DNA from: Nostoc spongiaeforme FACHB-130
Lineage (GTDB): Bacteria; Cyanobacteriota; Cyanobacteriia; Cyanobacteriales; Nostocaceae
Assembly: GCF_014698475.1 (NCBI RefSeq)
Contig: NZ_JACJTB010000001.1
Coordinates: 62,001-126,000, forward strand
Reading direction: 5' to 3'
Length of the DNA: 64,000 nt
Shown: positions 8,788 to 17,883 of the stretch, piece by piece
How positions within the stretch are numbered: the stretch's first letter is position 1
Layout of the letters: each line of letters starts with the position of its first letter
Translations under genes and position numbers: made by a program
Notes under the pieces: generated by a model
Seen by the model: the letters and a program-made list of their open reading frames with translations, nothing else
What the model was told of the DNA's origin: nothing
Databases searched by the model: none

Positions 8788-9858
8788 ATGTCAAACTACC
8801 AATCTACTCTGTCTGAAATTACATTGCAGGGCAGTCAATATATGCTGCATGGCTTTCCCGTATTAGGAATGCCATCTCAAGAACGTGCCGTTAAATACTT
8901 CAGTCTGAATCCATTTCTCCCAGATGCCCAGAATCGTTGTCCGGTTGAATGTGCTTATTGTGTCTGTCACCAAGACCGGGAATGGCATCATCATCCAGAA
9001 AGCTTTGAGAATAATGTCACCCCTACTGACTTAATTGATCGTTTATTAGACCGGATTTTTGCCACCCCAGAAGGAGAAAAAGGCTATCCCATTTCCTTAT
9101 GCGACTATTCTGACCCATTCATTCCGGCGCATCGGGAACGTGTATTGTCAATCCTCAATGCACTGATTGACCGTCAAGCCGCCAATATGGTCTACATCAC
9201 TACCAAAGTTCATCCAGGTCAAGCATTTCTCGAACGTTTGAAAGCTACCTTAGCCAGACCAAATGCACTGCGAGTCACAGTTTTTGTGAGTTTACCACCT
9301 TTAAAACCTGGTTATGAACAAGCCTCGATTCCAGGAAGAGTTAGACTGCTACAAGATTTAGTTCAACTTGGTATTCCTTGCTGCTGGTATCTCCGCCCTT
9401 TAGTGGAACAGTGGTTTGATGAAGCTTTGATGTGGCAATTAGCACGTACACTTCTGCCCTACATTGCCCACCATGTAATTTTGTCTGGGATTGTCATGTC
9501 AGAAGAAATCGAAGAGAGTTTATTAAAACAAGGTTTGATGGTACCCCAATGGGATCGTACAAAACCAGGACGCAAGCAGCTTTTATCAGCAAAATTTGAG
9601 TCACAACTGCGTTCTATTCTCAGCACAGTGGCGAGTGAACACAATATTTCCCTTGGCCCAGTTATGGGACATCGACTCTGTGGTACAAATGGCAATCATG
9701 CTTACGGCTGTTTGATGTGTGGTAAACAAAATCGTTATTGCCAACTGTTTCAACTCCATCACTACAGTGAAACCATCGCTGCTGAAGATAATCAACGGCT
9801 AAAAGTCCTACTCAGGCAAAATCTCCCCAGCAAACTCCCATCAGCAGAAGAGTGCTAG
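8788..9858 (+). CDS. Radical SAM protein with C-terminal four-cysteine motif
   Basis: A 356-residue protein. C51-x3-C55-x2-C58 (in RCPVECAYCVC) is the radical SAM [4Fe-4S] motif, and C60 follows directly. The next segment, ISLCDYSDPFIPAHRE, resembles the spore-photoproduct-lyase/Elp3-like branch, where a partial TIM barrel follows. Near the C-terminus C298, C308, C311 and C318 form a second possible cluster site. S-adenosylmethionine cleavage would generate a 5'-deoxyadenosyl radical, but I cannot tell on what substrate. The gene stands alone with its own terminator at 9918, and a 200-base leader precedes it. Confidence 0.75.
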   Translation: MSNYQSTLSEITLQGSQYMLHGFPVLGMPSQERAVKYFSLNPFLPDAQNRCPVECAYCVCHQDREWHHHPESFENNVTPTDLIDRLLDRIFATPEGEKGYPISLCDYSDPFIPAHRERVLSILNALIDRQAANMVYITTKVHPGQAFLERLKATLARPNALRVTVFVSLPPLKPGYEQASIPGRVRLLQDLVQLGIPCCWYLRPLVEQWFDEALMWQLARTLLPYIAHHVILSGIVMSEEIEESLLKQGLMVPQWDRTKPGRKQLLSAKFESQLRSILSTVASEHNISLGPVMGHRLCGTNGNHAYGCLMCGKQNRYCQLFQLHHYSETIAAEDNQRLKVLLRQNLPSKLPSAEEC

Positions 9859-9917
9859 TAAATGACCTAAAAGCCAGAAAATAAACAGGACTTATAAAAA
9901 AATTCATTGTTGAGATT

Positions 9918-9957
9918 GGGTGTAAGGAAGCAAAATCCTTACACCCTTTGTCTTTAT
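9918..9957 (+). terminator. Terminator after the radical SAM gene
   Basis: Perfect 11-bp stem GGGTGTAAGGA (9918-9928) / TCCTTACACCC (9936-9946) with a 7-base loop, then TTTGTCTTTAT. It lies 60 bases downstream of the stop codon. Confidence 0.85.
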
Positions 9958-10041
9958 CTTTGATTTTTCATTTCACTGCCTAAATCCTATTAAAAGAGGG
10001 ACAATAATTTTGCTTGGAACGAATTTTCAATCAATCTCAAA

Positions 10042-11076
10042 ATGAAATTCAGCGAAATCATCCATCAATTCGGGGATATTACTACTAGTAATAGCCTGAT
10101 AACTAACCCAGCCCAAGATATAGACATCACAGGGGTTGCTGCTATTGATGAAGCCATAACTGGGACTATCAGTTATGTCGAAAGCAGTAAATTTGTATCT
10201 TTAATTAATAAAACAAACGCAAGTGCTTTAATTCTGCCCGAAGATCCAACTTTACAAACTCAAGCCCAAGAACGTGGGATTGCTTGGGTAAGTACAAAAG
10301 AACCAAAACTTTTATTTGCCAAAGTTTTGACTCTGTTTTATCAACCATATCGCCCCAATCCAGAAATTCATCCGACGGCTGTGATTCATCCCACCGCCAA
10401 AATTGGTAATGATGTTTACATAGGCCCCCACGTAGTTGTACAAGAACGGGTGGAAATCGGTAACTACGCGATTATTCATCCCAATGTGGTGATTTATCCT
10501 GATGTCAAAATTGGCGATCGCACTACCTTACACGCTAACTGTACAATCCACGAACGCAGCCAAATCGGTGCAGATTGCGTAGTTCACAGTGGCGCTGTGA
10601 TTGGTGCAGAAGGTTTTGGCTTTGTGCCTACCCGCACTGGTTGGTTCAAAATGGAACAATCAGGTTACACAGTTTTAGAAGATGGTGTAGAGATTGGCTG
10701 TAACAGTGCTGTTGACCGGCCAGCCGTCGGTGAGACGAGAATTGGTAAAGATACCAAAATTGACAACTTAGTACAAATCGGGCATGGTTGCCAAATTGGG
10801 ATGGGTTGTGCGATCGCAGGTCAAGCCGGGATGGCTGGTGGTGTCCAAGTTGGTAATCGGGTGATTTTAGCAGGACAAGTGGGAGTCGCCAACCAAGTCA
10901 AAATCGGTGATGGGGCGATCGCCTCTGCCCAAACTGGTATTCACAGCGATGTCCCACCCAAGGAAATTGTTTCTGGTACTCCAGCCATACCCCACAAAAT
11001 TTATCTCAAGGTTAGTGCAATTACTAGTCGTTTGCCAGATATGTATCAAGCATTCAAGCGATCGCAACGTCAGTAA
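10042..11076 (+). CDS. lpxD: UDP-3-O-acylglucosamine N-acyltransferase LpxD
   Basis: A 344-residue acyltransferase, the usual length for LpxD. An N-terminal uridine-binding domain (residues 1-100) leads into a left-handed beta helix made of hexapeptide repeats (IHPTAVIHPTAKIGNDVYIG and many I/V-G-xx turns). The catalytic-histidine segment is NLVQIGHGCQIG near 245-256. It transfers a hydroxyacyl chain to the 2-amino group of UDP-3-O-acyl-glucosamine, the third step of lipid A synthesis, in the cytoplasm. A short C-terminal helical tail (SAITSRLPDMYQAFKR) is typical of the trimer. The rest of the lpx pathway is not in the window. Confidence 0.92.
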   Translation: MKFSEIIHQFGDITTSNSLITNPAQDIDITGVAAIDEAITGTISYVESSKFVSLINKTNASALILPEDPTLQTQAQERGIAWVSTKEPKLLFAKVLTLFYQPYRPNPEIHPTAVIHPTAKIGNDVYIGPHVVVQERVEIGNYAIIHPNVVIYPDVKIGDRTTLHANCTIHERSQIGADCVVHSGAVIGAEGFGFVPTRTGWFKMEQSGYTVLEDGVEIGCNSAVDRPAVGETRIGKDTKIDNLVQIGHGCQIGMGCAIAGQAGMAGGVQVGNRVILAGQVGVANQVKIGDGAIASAQTGIHSDVPPKEIVSGTPAIPHKIYLKVSAITSRLPDMYQAFKRSQRQ

Positions 11077-11087
11077 AGTTAAAAGTA

Positions 11088-11219
11088 AAAAATAAAAAGG
11101 TAAAATACTTTTTTTACTTTTACCCTGACGCTCCTGCGTCGCTAACGCTGCGCTAACGGGTTCGCCAGTCGCTCATGAGGGAAACCCCAAAGACCGCGCT
11201 GGCTCACCTTTTTATTTTT
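11088..11219. repeat. Palindromic repeat element between lpxD and the HdrB-like gene
   Basis: A 14-bp inverted repeat, AAAAATAAAAAGGT at 11088-11101 and ACCTTTTTATTTTT at 11206-11219, encloses about 100 bases of GC-rich, partly self-complementary sequence (CTCCTGCGTCGCTAACGCTG and similar). Related interiors occur at 48405-48480 and 57840-57970. It may also act as transcription end for the two convergent genes. Confidence 0.7.
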
Positions 11220-11230
11220 GCCTTAATTAA

Positions 11231-12136
11231 TTACAATCCCAATTTTTCTAACACTGGTTTTGTCGAAACAATATGCCTTTCTAAGCCAAGTGCTTGCGGA
11301 CTAATCCCCAGTGCTAAAGCAATTAATTGCGGTAAATGTAGTACTGGCAAACCTAACTTTTTACCAATCACTTTCTCAACTTCTGGTTGACGAGAATCTA
11401 AATTTAAATGACACAAAGGACAAGGTGTCACTAAACAATCAGCCCCATTTGCCAAAGCTTCTTGAATGTGCATTCCTGCCATTTTAAAAGATTCATTAGT
11501 GGCGTAACTAGCTAACGGCCAACCACAACATTGGGTACGCCCACGATAATAAATTGGTGTTGCACCCACAGCCCGAAACACATTTTCCATTGCTTCTGGT
11601 TGGAAAGGATCATCGAATAGCATAGTTTTTTGTCCACGCAGCAGATAGCAACCGTAAAAAGCAGCGCATTTTAAATTGGTTAACTTGCGGGTGACACGCT
11701 GGCTAATTTCCTCTAAGCCATAATCTTTGACCAAAGCATAAAGCAAATGTGTTACTTCTGTACTGCCCTGATAAGGTGAACAACCTTCTTTTTTCAGTAA
11801 GCCATTCACTTGGTCAACGTAAGTCGGATTACTATTTTGGCAATCTTTTAGGCGTTCATTAACATGACCAATGACACCTTGACAGGTACTGCAATGAGTG
11901 AGTAGTGGAAGATTTAATGATTCTGCTAGGGCAATATTTCTGGCGTTGACAGTATCTTCCAGTAATTGAGAGTCTTCTTTAAATGTACCGGAACCGCAGC
12001 AAGCAGCTTTTTTGAGTTCAATCAATTCAATCCCTAAAGCTTGCGTAAGGGCTTGGGTTGATTGATACAATTCTCGACAAGCACCCTGGGCGACGCAACC
12101 TGGAAAATAAGCGTATTTCAGCGTTGAAGTAATCAT
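11231..12136 (-). CDS. HdrB-like CCG-domain protein (heterodisulfide-reductase subunit B family)
   Basis: A 301-residue soluble protein with two cysteine-rich CCG modules. The first holds FPGCVAQGAC near residues 11-20, ACCGSG near 45-50 and THCSTCQG near 80-87; the second holds YGCYLL, TQCCGWPLAS and TPCPLCHLN. In HdrB and in non-classical succinate dehydrogenases (SdhE/SdhC type) such modules bind a noncubane [4Fe-4S] cluster or link to a membrane. Cyanobacterial members are often annotated as CoB-CoM heterodisulfide reductase subunit B; methanogenic coenzymes are absent here, so the true electron partner is unknown. No HdrA or HdrC neighbour is present. Confidence 0.8.
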   Translation of the reverse strand: MITSTLKYAYFPGCVAQGACRELYQSTQALTQALGIELIELKKAACCGSGTFKEDSQLLEDTVNARNIALAESLNLPLLTHCSTCQGVIGHVNERLKDCQNSNPTYVDQVNGLLKKEGCSPYQGSTEVTHLLYALVKDYGLEEISQRVTRKLTNLKCAAFYGCYLLRGQKTMLFDDPFQPEAMENVFRAVGATPIYYRGRTQCCGWPLASYATNESFKMAGMHIQEALANGADCLVTPCPLCHLNLDSRQPEVEKVIGKKLGLPVLHLPQLIALALGISPQALGLERHIVSTKPVLEKLGL

Positions 12137-12451
12137 AAAAATAAAAGGGACTAGGGGTTAGGGACTAGAGGCTAGTCTGGTTTGTTACACAGCAATCAGC
12201 ACTCAGAATTTATTTGGACATTAGTCAAAAAAATAGTAACAATTAATAAGTAGAAGCATTTATACAGTGTATGCGATCGCCGAAATTGCCATGCTACCTT
12301 GTCTAACCCTGGGGGGCTAGGGAAAAGTTTTCGAGAAGAAAATACCTCGGTAGTATACGGGCGATCGCGCTTTCCGATAAGATGTATATGCTCAAAAACC
12401 ATGTCACTCATCAAGAGCGGCTAATAGCAACTGGTCAAGGAATTTTATTGT
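12137..12451. other. Intergenic region between the divergent HdrB-like and acpP genes
   Basis: It must contain both promoters. It includes short repeated words (GGGACTAGGGGTTAGGGACTA near 12148-12168) and two HIP1-like GCGATCGC sites, but I see no gene, RNA or clear operator. Confidence 0.4.
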
Positions 12452-12709
12452 ATGAGCCAAAACGAAACTTTTGAAAAGGTCAAGAAAAGCGTCGCTGATC
12501 AACTAAGTATTGACGAAGAAAAGATTACTATTACTCCCCAATCTAATTTTATCGATGATTTAGGTGCTGATTCCCTGGATCTCGTCGAGCTAGTTATGGC
12601 TTTTGAAGAAGAATTCGAGATTGAAATTCCTGATGAAGCCGCCGAAAAGATTTTGACAGTCCAAGATGCGGTTGATTACATTGAAAAGCAAGTTGCCGCA
12701 TCCGCTTAA
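12452..12709 (+). CDS. acpP: Acyl carrier protein
   Basis: An 85-residue acidic helical protein of the usual length. The [10 protein letters not shown] motif carries Ser41, the site for the 4'-phosphopantetheine arm on which fatty acyl chains are built. A good AAGGAA sequence lies about 9 bases before the ATG. It is followed 154 bases later by fabF on the same strand, the common bacterial acpP-fabF arrangement for fatty acid synthesis in the cytoplasm. Confidence 0.97.
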   Translation: MSQNETFEKVKKSVADQLSIDEEKITITPQSNFIDDLGADSLDLVELVMAFEEEFEIEIPDEAAEKILTVQDAVDYIEKQVAASA

Positions 12710-12711
12710 GA

Positions 12712-12832
12712 AAGTGCTGAGTTAAAAGTGCTGAGTGCTGAGTAGTCAAGAGTTAAGAACTATTTTATCTTTTTCACTTAGTCTTCCTACTTAAAAACTC
12801 AGCACTCAGCACTCAGCACTCAGCACTTTAAT
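12712..12832. repeat. Inverted blocks of heptanucleotide repeats between acpP and fabF
   Basis: GTGCTGA-type heptamers at 12715-12744 are followed by their complement, CTCAGCA units at 12799-12828. The two blocks can pair into a long hairpin, so this may be a weak transcription barrier or RNA-processing signal inside the operon. The CTCAGCA unit is the one inserted in the flavoprotein gene at 7690-7795. Confidence 0.8.
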
Positions 12833-12863
12833 TTGCAGCTTTCTCGCTACCTTTAACTGAGTC

Positions 12864-14111
12864 ATGACAGATTATATACGTAAACGTGTTGTGGTAACTG
12901 GTGTTGGCGCGATTACACCTATTGGCAACACACCGGCTGAATATTGGGAAGGATTAGTCAGTGGACGCAATGGTATAGACTACATTACACATTTTGATGC
13001 GTCCAGCCATGATTGTCGCATTGCTGGCGAAGTAAAAAACTTCGATCCACATGCTTATCTAGAGCGCAAAGAAGTTAAGCGGATGGATCGCTTTTCACAG
13101 TTTGGGGTTTCAGCAGCAAAACAGGCATTAGCTGACGCAAATCTGGTAATTAACGAGCTAAACGCAGAACAGATAGGGGTGGTCATTGGTTCTGGCGTAG
13201 GTGGGATTAAGGTATTAGAAGACCAGCAAACAGTCTACCTGAACCGTGGCCCCGATCGCTGTAGTCCGTTTATGATCCCAATGATGATTGCTAATATGGC
13301 AGCCGGATTGACAGCCATTCACACTGGTGCAAAAGGGCCAAACAACTGTACAGTGACTGCTTGTGCTGCTGGTTCCAACGCCATTGGGGATGCCTTTCGT
13401 CTGATTCAAGGAGGATACGCCCAAGCCATGATTTGCGGTGGCTGTGAGGCAGCAATTACACCCTTATCTTTAGCTGGATTTGCCGCCTGTAAAGCTTTGT
13501 CTTTCCGCAATGATGATCCGGCTCATGCTTGCCGTCCCTTTGATCGCGATCGCGATGGATTTGTCATGGGTGAAGGTGCGGGAATTTTAATTTTAGAAGA
13601 ATTGCAACACGCTCTCAGTCGTGGCGCACGCATTTATGGGGAAATCATTGGTTATGCAATGACTTGTGATGCTTATCACATGACTTCCCCAGTTCCCGGT
13701 GGTGAAGGAGCAGCGAGAGCCATTCAACTAGCACTCAAAGATGCAGGCATTACCCCAGAACAAGTAACCTACATCAACGCACATGGCACTAGCACCCCAG
13801 CTAACGACTCCAACGAAACCAAAGCCATCAAAACAGCCTTGAGCGACCATGCTTATAAAGTAGCAGTTAGCTCGACAAAATCGATGACAGGTCATTTGTT
13901 GGGTGGTTCTGGTGGTATTGAAGCCGTTGCAACAGTACTGGCGATCGCCAACGAAAAAATTCCCCCAACTATTAATCTCGAAAATCTTGATACTGAGTGT
14001 GACTTGGATTATGTACCTCACACCAGCCGCGCCCAAACCATTGAAGTGGCGCTATCCAATTCCTTTGGCTTTGGTGGTCATAATGTTACCTTAGTCTTCA
14101 AGAAGTACTGA
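12864..14111 (+). CDS. fabF: 3-oxoacyl-ACP synthase II
   Basis: A 415-residue condensing enzyme of the expected length. The nucleophile is Cys167 in VTACAAGSNA; the two catalytic histidines are in NAHGTSTP near residue 308 and TGHLLGGSGG near 345. It extends acyl-ACP with malonyl-ACP, and FabF also controls conversion of C16 to C18. It sits directly behind acpP, which supplies its substrate carrier. The start ATG at 12864 fits the family N-terminus (KRVVVTGVGAITPIG). FabB-type enzymes are close relatives but cyanobacteria generally carry the FabF form. Confidence 0.95.
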   Translation: MTDYIRKRVVVTGVGAITPIGNTPAEYWEGLVSGRNGIDYITHFDASSHDCRIAGEVKNFDPHAYLERKEVKRMDRFSQFGVSAAKQALADANLVINELNAEQIGVVIGSGVGGIKVLEDQQTVYLNRGPDRCSPFMIPMMIANMAAGLTAIHTGAKGPNNCTVTACAAGSNAIGDAFRLIQGGYAQAMICGGCEAAITPLSLAGFAACKALSFRNDDPAHACRPFDRDRDGFVMGEGAGILILEELQHALSRGARIYGEIIGYAMTCDAYHMTSPVPGGEGAARAIQLALKDAGITPEQVTYINAHGTSTPANDSNETKAIKTALSDHAYKVAVSSTKSMTGHLLGGSGGIEAVATVLAIANEKIPPTINLENLDTECDLDYVPHTSRAQTIEVALSNSFGFGGHNVTLVFKKY

Positions 14112-14462
14112 GTGATGAGTAATGAGTAATGAGTGCAGAATTCAGACTTCACACTTCATACTTTTCCTCAGATTCGCCAGACAAAAGTATCATAGATATC
14201 ATTCCCAGCTGAACCAAGGGTTCAGCATGACCAATATTCTCAGGTTGATTAATTACCATAAACTCAGGAGATCCCGCTTGTCCATCGCCAATCGGGAATG
14301 GGATGATGAGGATACGGTAGGGGAATACCTATCAGTTATCAGTAATCAGTTCAGAGCAGTAGTAAATTCTATTTTGATGACTGTTAACTGTTAACTGTTC
14401 TAACAACCCCGGTAAATGAGAAGATCGCAGAGTGCTAACCCGTCGTTAAAAACAATCTTATT
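14112..14462. other. Intergenic region with short tandem repeats upstream of tkt
   Basis: Starts with ATGAGTA heptamers after fabF, holds a small GAACC/GGTTC inverted repeat near 14210, and ends with tandem TTAACTG units near 14384-14399. The open frame 14122-14394 over this stretch has repeat-like composition and is not accepted as a gene. The promoter of tkt should lie near its right end. Confidence 0.5.
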
Positions 14463-16475
14463 ATGGCTGTTGCAACCCAATCCCTCGAAGAACTGTGTAT
14501 TAACTCAATCCGCTTCTTGGCTGTCGATGCTATAGAAAAGGCAAAATCGGGACACCCAGGGCTGCCGATGGGCGCTGCTCCAATGGCATTTGTGCTATGG
14601 GATCGCTTTATGCGGTATAATCCCAAAAATCCCAAATGGTTCAACCGCGATCGCTTTGTCTTGTCGGCTGGTCATGGCTCGATGTTACAGTATGCACTGC
14701 TGTACTTAGCAGGTTATGACAGTGTAAGTATCGAAGATATCAAGCAATTTCGTCAGTGGGAATCTAAAACCCCTGGACACCCAGAAAACTTTATGACCGC
14801 AGGGGTAGAAGTTACCACTGGCCCTTTAGGACAAGGTATTGCGAATGGAGTTGGTTTAGCCATAGCTGAAGCGCATCTGGCAGCTAAATTCAACAAACCC
14901 GATGCCAAAATTGTTGACCATTATACTTATGTCATTCTCGGTGATGGTTGCAACATGGAAGGTGTTTCTGGTGAAGCAGCTTCTCTGGCTGGACACTTGG
15001 GCTTAGGTAAACTCATCGCCCTTTATGACGACAACCACATCTCTATTGATGGTTCTACAGATGTGGCATTCACAGAAGATGTTTCTAAGCGTTTTGAAGC
15101 TTATGGCTGGCATGTACTTCATGTCAAAGATGGCAACACCGATTTAGAAGCCATCCACAAAGCTATCGAAGAAGCAAAAGCTGTCACCGACAAACCATCA
15201 ATGATTAAGGTGACAACAACTATTGGTTATGGTTCTCCTAACAAAGCCAACACTGCTGGTATTCACGGTGCAGCTTTAGGTGGAGATGAAGTAGAATTAA
15301 CCCGGAAAAATCTGGGTTGGGAAAACGAGCCATTTGTTATTCCTCAAGATGTTCTCAACCATACCCGCAAAGCAGTAGAACGCGGTGCAGGTTACGAAGC
15401 TGAGTGGAACAAGGCATTTGCTGACTACAAAGCTAAGTATCCCCAAGAAGCAGCTGAATTTGAGCGTTATCTCAGTGGCAAACTGGCTGATGGTTGGGAT
15501 AAAGTACTCCCCACCTACACCCCTGAAGATAAAGGCTTACCCACCCGTAAACACTCAGAAACCTGCCTCAACAAATTGGCGGCGGTTTTACCTGAATTAA
15601 TTGGTGGTTCCGCCGACTTAACTCACTCCAACTTGACCGAAATCAAAGGTAAAGGCGATTTCCAAAAAGGACAATACCAAAACCCCAACATTCACTTTGG
15701 TGTGCGGGAACATGCAATGGGCGCAATTTGTAATGGTATTGCCTTGCATGGTTCAGGGTTAATTCCCTACGGTGCTACCTTCCTAATCTTCACCGACTAT
15801 ATGCGGGCGGCTATTCGCTTATCTGCCCTGTCTTTAGCAGGATCGATTTGGGTAATGACTCACGACTCCATCGGTCAAGGTGAAGACGGCCCCACCCACC
15901 AACCAATCGAAACCCTCGCTTCCTTGCGTGCTATTCCTAACTTAACAGTGATTCGTCCCGCCGATGGTAACGAAACCTCTGGTGCATACAAAGTAGCGAT
16001 TGAAAGAGCAAAACAAAATGATCCTACTTTGTTAGCATTAACTCGGCAAAACGTTCCTAACTTGGCAGGTACATCTATTGAAGGTGTAGCTAAGGGTGGA
16101 TACACTGTTGTTGATTCTGAAGGTACACCAGAATTAATCATCATTGGTACTGGTTCAGAATTGAGCCTTGCTGTCACTGCTGCGGAGAAACTCACAGCCG
16201 AAGGTAAGAAAGTACGTGTTGTCTCCTTACCAGCTTGGGATTTATTTGAAGCACAAGACGCAGCTTATAAAGAATCTGTTCTACCCAAAGCTGTCACCAA
16301 GCGTTTAGCAGTAGAAGCAGCTTCTAGCTTTGGCTGGCACAAGTACATTGGTACTGACGGTGATACTGTCACCATTGACCGCTTTGGTGCTTCCGCGCCT
16401 GGTGGCGTTTGTTTAGAAAAATTCGGCTTTAGCGTTGATAACGTGTTAGCTAAGGCTAAACAATTGTTGGGTTAA
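14463..16475 (+). CDS. tkt: Transketolase
   Basis: A 670-residue enzyme of standard length. The N-terminal thiamine-diphosphate domain has [10 protein letters not shown] near 28-37 and the [13 protein letters not shown] motif near 161-173. The central pyrimidine-binding domain has [13 protein letters not shown] near 440-452, and a transketolase C-terminal domain follows. It moves two-carbon ketol units between sugar phosphates and serves both the Calvin cycle and the pentose phosphate pathway. It is a single transcription unit here, closed by the terminator at 16508. Confidence 0.97.
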   Translation: MAVATQSLEELCINSIRFLAVDAIEKAKSGHPGLPMGAAPMAFVLWDRFMRYNPKNPKWFNRDRFVLSAGHGSMLQYALLYLAGYDSVSIEDIKQFRQWESKTPGHPENFMTAGVEVTTGPLGQGIANGVGLAIAEAHLAAKFNKPDAKIVDHYTYVILGDGCNMEGVSGEAASLAGHLGLGKLIALYDDNHISIDGSTDVAFTEDVSKRFEAYGWHVLHVKDGNTDLEAIHKAIEEAKAVTDKPSMIKVTTTIGYGSPNKANTAGIHGAALGGDEVELTRKNLGWENEPFVIPQDVLNHTRKAVERGAGYEAEWNKAFADYKAKYPQEAAEFERYLSGKLADGWDKVLPTYTPEDKGLPTRKHSETCLNKLAAVLPELIGGSADLTHSNLTEIKGKGDFQKGQYQNPNIHFGVREHAMGAICNGIALHGSGLIPYGATFLIFTDYMRAAIRLSALSLAGSIWVMTHDSIGQGEDGPTHQPIETLASLRAIPNLTVIRPADGNETSGAYKVAIERAKQNDPTLLALTRQNVPNLAGTSIEGVAKGGYTVVDSEGTPELIIIGTGSELSLAVTAAEKLTAEGKKVRVVSLPAWDLFEAQDAAYKESVLPKAVTKRLAVEAASSFGWHKYIGTDGDTVTIDRFGASAPGGVCLEKFGFSVDNVLAKAKQLLG

Positions 16476-16507
16476 TCGCAACAGCCAACATATTCTCTTA
16501 ACTTGCT

Positions 16508-16540
16508 AGGGTGGGTAATTTACCCGCCCTTTTTTTGTTT
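16508..16540 (+). terminator. Terminator of tkt
   Basis: A hairpin AGGGTGGGTAA (16508-16518) / TTTACCCGCCCT (16519-16530), with one G-T wobble and almost no loop beyond the A-T pairs, is followed directly by a T7 run. It lies 33 bases after the tkt stop codon. Confidence 0.85.
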
Positions 16541-16639
16541 TTCATCAGAGGTAAAAATATTGTGTTGCATAAATGCTAATACCGATACATATAGATTAAA
16601 TGAAAAGTACAGATTAAATTTCCGTATTGGTGAAGCATC

Positions 16640-17071
16640 ATGAAAAACATCACAAAGTGGCTTTTGGGCTTGGCGATCGCTCCGGCTGGTTTATTGTTAT
16701 TATCTAGTCACACTCAAGCCAGTCAAATTGTCGGTGAGTGGTTCTTTGGTTCGTGGGATTGTAACATTGACGGTAGACCAGCCCGAATGGAATGGAAAGT
16801 AGTAGATGACCCCCAAACTAATTGCAATGGGAATATTTGCTCTACTACTTCTGGTGTGCGTTTGCTTGGGCGGTTCAGTGATAACGGTAGTGCGTGGGTT
16901 CCTTTAGCAAAACGTTTTTCTAGCAGCCGCAGACAAGATTTAGGTATTCGTTATTTAGGCGCAGAACAAGATAATTGGTATTTGAAATACAACAGTCAGA
17001 CTCGACACGCAGAGGGTTGGACAACCTGGCGGGGTAATCGCTATCCACTACAATGTCGTAAGCGCAGATAA
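16640..17071 (+). CDS. Small exported protein, likely DUF6006 family
   Basis: A 143-residue protein with a clear signal peptide: MKNITK, a hydrophobic core to about residue 23, then a probable cleavage after HTQA-S. The mature part has GEWFFGSWDCNIDGRPARMEW, a CNGNIC pair of cysteines, and a third cysteine near the end (LQCRKRR), so disulfides are likely. It resembles a cyanobacterial family of unknown function that I recall as DUF6006; that label needs a profile search. Its last 24 bases overlap the 3' end of the convergent gene at 17048. Confidence 0.65.
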   Translation: MKNITKWLLGLAIAPAGLLLLSSHTQASQIVGEWFFGSWDCNIDGRPARMEWKVVDDPQTNCNGNICSTTSGVRLLGRFSDNGSAWVPLAKRFSSSRRQDLGIRYLGAEQDNWYLKYNSQTRHAEGWTTWRGNRYPLQCRKRR

Positions 17072-17797
17072 GCTATTTTTACTCACTAAAACAAAGCCGC
17101 GTGTCTTACCGGAAGTCGTATCTGTAGTGTTCATCGCCTTCCATAAATCTGCGGCTTTTACCCAAACTGGCGGATATTTATAACGAGAAACATCCATAAT
17201 TAAAAATCTATCTGTCTGCTCATTGTAAGCCGCGATGGGGGAAATATGCCCACCTTTTTCTTGACCAATTTCTTTACGTAAATAATTAACTATCACAAAG
17301 TTATTAGGTTGCTTTAAATTTGTCGAAACTAGCTTACGAAACTGTTCTAAATTAGTATCAGCAGCATGATAAACCTTGACTTGGACATCATAACTAGCAA
17401 TTAATCCACCTAATTCTGCTAAAGTCATTCCTTGACGGGCGACAACTTCAGGTGCAATGACTTTTTTAGTCTTTTCATTGCTAAAAAAGTTTTCTTGCGT
17501 GAACACTCTGTAAGGAGAATATTGTGGTGATTCTGGTGCGACAATTCCTAAACTATTTAACACCATCACACTACTAGCCACACCACAAAAAGCTTGATTA
17601 TGTTGCGTGACAAACTGCATACTCAAAGGAAAAAAATCTTCTCTGGAGCGACTTTGAATTAATAACTTCTCTCCCTCCTTAGAATTAAAAGCAATCAAGT
17701 TATTGGAGAGAGGTAATGTTTGAGCAATAACAGTTCCACTAGAAACACACAGCCAAATAATTGCAGCTTTAAAAGTTGTGTCTAACTTAAAACTCAT
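17048..17797 (-). CDS. Phytochelatin-synthase-like gamma-Glu-Cys peptidase (primitive PCS)
   Basis: A 249-residue protein from the ATG at 17797, preceded by GGAGAGG five bases upstream, which decides the start against the longer frame from 17863. A signal-like hydrophobic segment covers residues 8-25. The papain-like catalytic triad is visible: Cys71 in NQAFCGVASSV, His184 in GGHISPI, Asp202 in IMDVSRY. This agrees within one residue with the C70/H183/D201 triad of the Nostoc protein alr0975, whose structure is known. Prokaryotic members lack the cysteine-rich C-terminal domain and mainly cleave glycine from glutathione. It follows an ABC transporter operon by 44 bases, so it may be its last gene. 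Confidence 0.88.
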   Translation of the reverse strand: MSFKLDTTFKAAIIWLCVSSGTVIAQTLPLSNNLIAFNSKEGEKLLIQSRSREDFFPLSMQFVTQHNQAFCGVASSVMVLNSLGIVAPESPQYSPYRVFTQENFFSNEKTKKVIAPEVVARQGMTLAELGGLIASYDVQVKVYHAADTNLEQFRKLVSTNLKQPNNFVIVNYLRKEIGQEKGGHISPIAAYNEQTDRFLIMDVSRYKYPPVWVKAADLWKAMNTTDTTSGKTRGFVLVSKNSLSALTTL

Positions 17798-17816
17798 AAC
17801 CTCTCCATATAAACAC

Positions 17817-17883
17817 TTTGCGCCTTTGCGCGGCAGTTGCTTCAAGTCGGCGGAGCCGCCCAACGCACTGCCTTGCCTTTGCG
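17817..17883. repeat. Palindromic repeat at the 3' end of the ABC lipoprotein gene
   Basis: Contains CAAGTCGGCGGAGCCGCCCA flanked by near-inverted CCTTTGCGCG words (17823 and 17875 regions). The same core, CAAGTCGGCAGAGCCGCCCA, occurs inside the MITE-like element at 48412-48431, and a variant lies near 57852. It spans the stop codon of the lipoprotein gene. Confidence 0.75.

Noticed and set aside
9901-9957. Small RNA gene between the radical SAM gene and lpxD
   Set aside because: The only structure is a hairpin with T-run that fits an ordinary terminator.
14122-14394. A 90-codon gene between fabF and tkt
   Set aside because: Starts inside ATGAGTA heptamers and ends in TTAACTG heptamers; the product has no domain and repeat-like composition.
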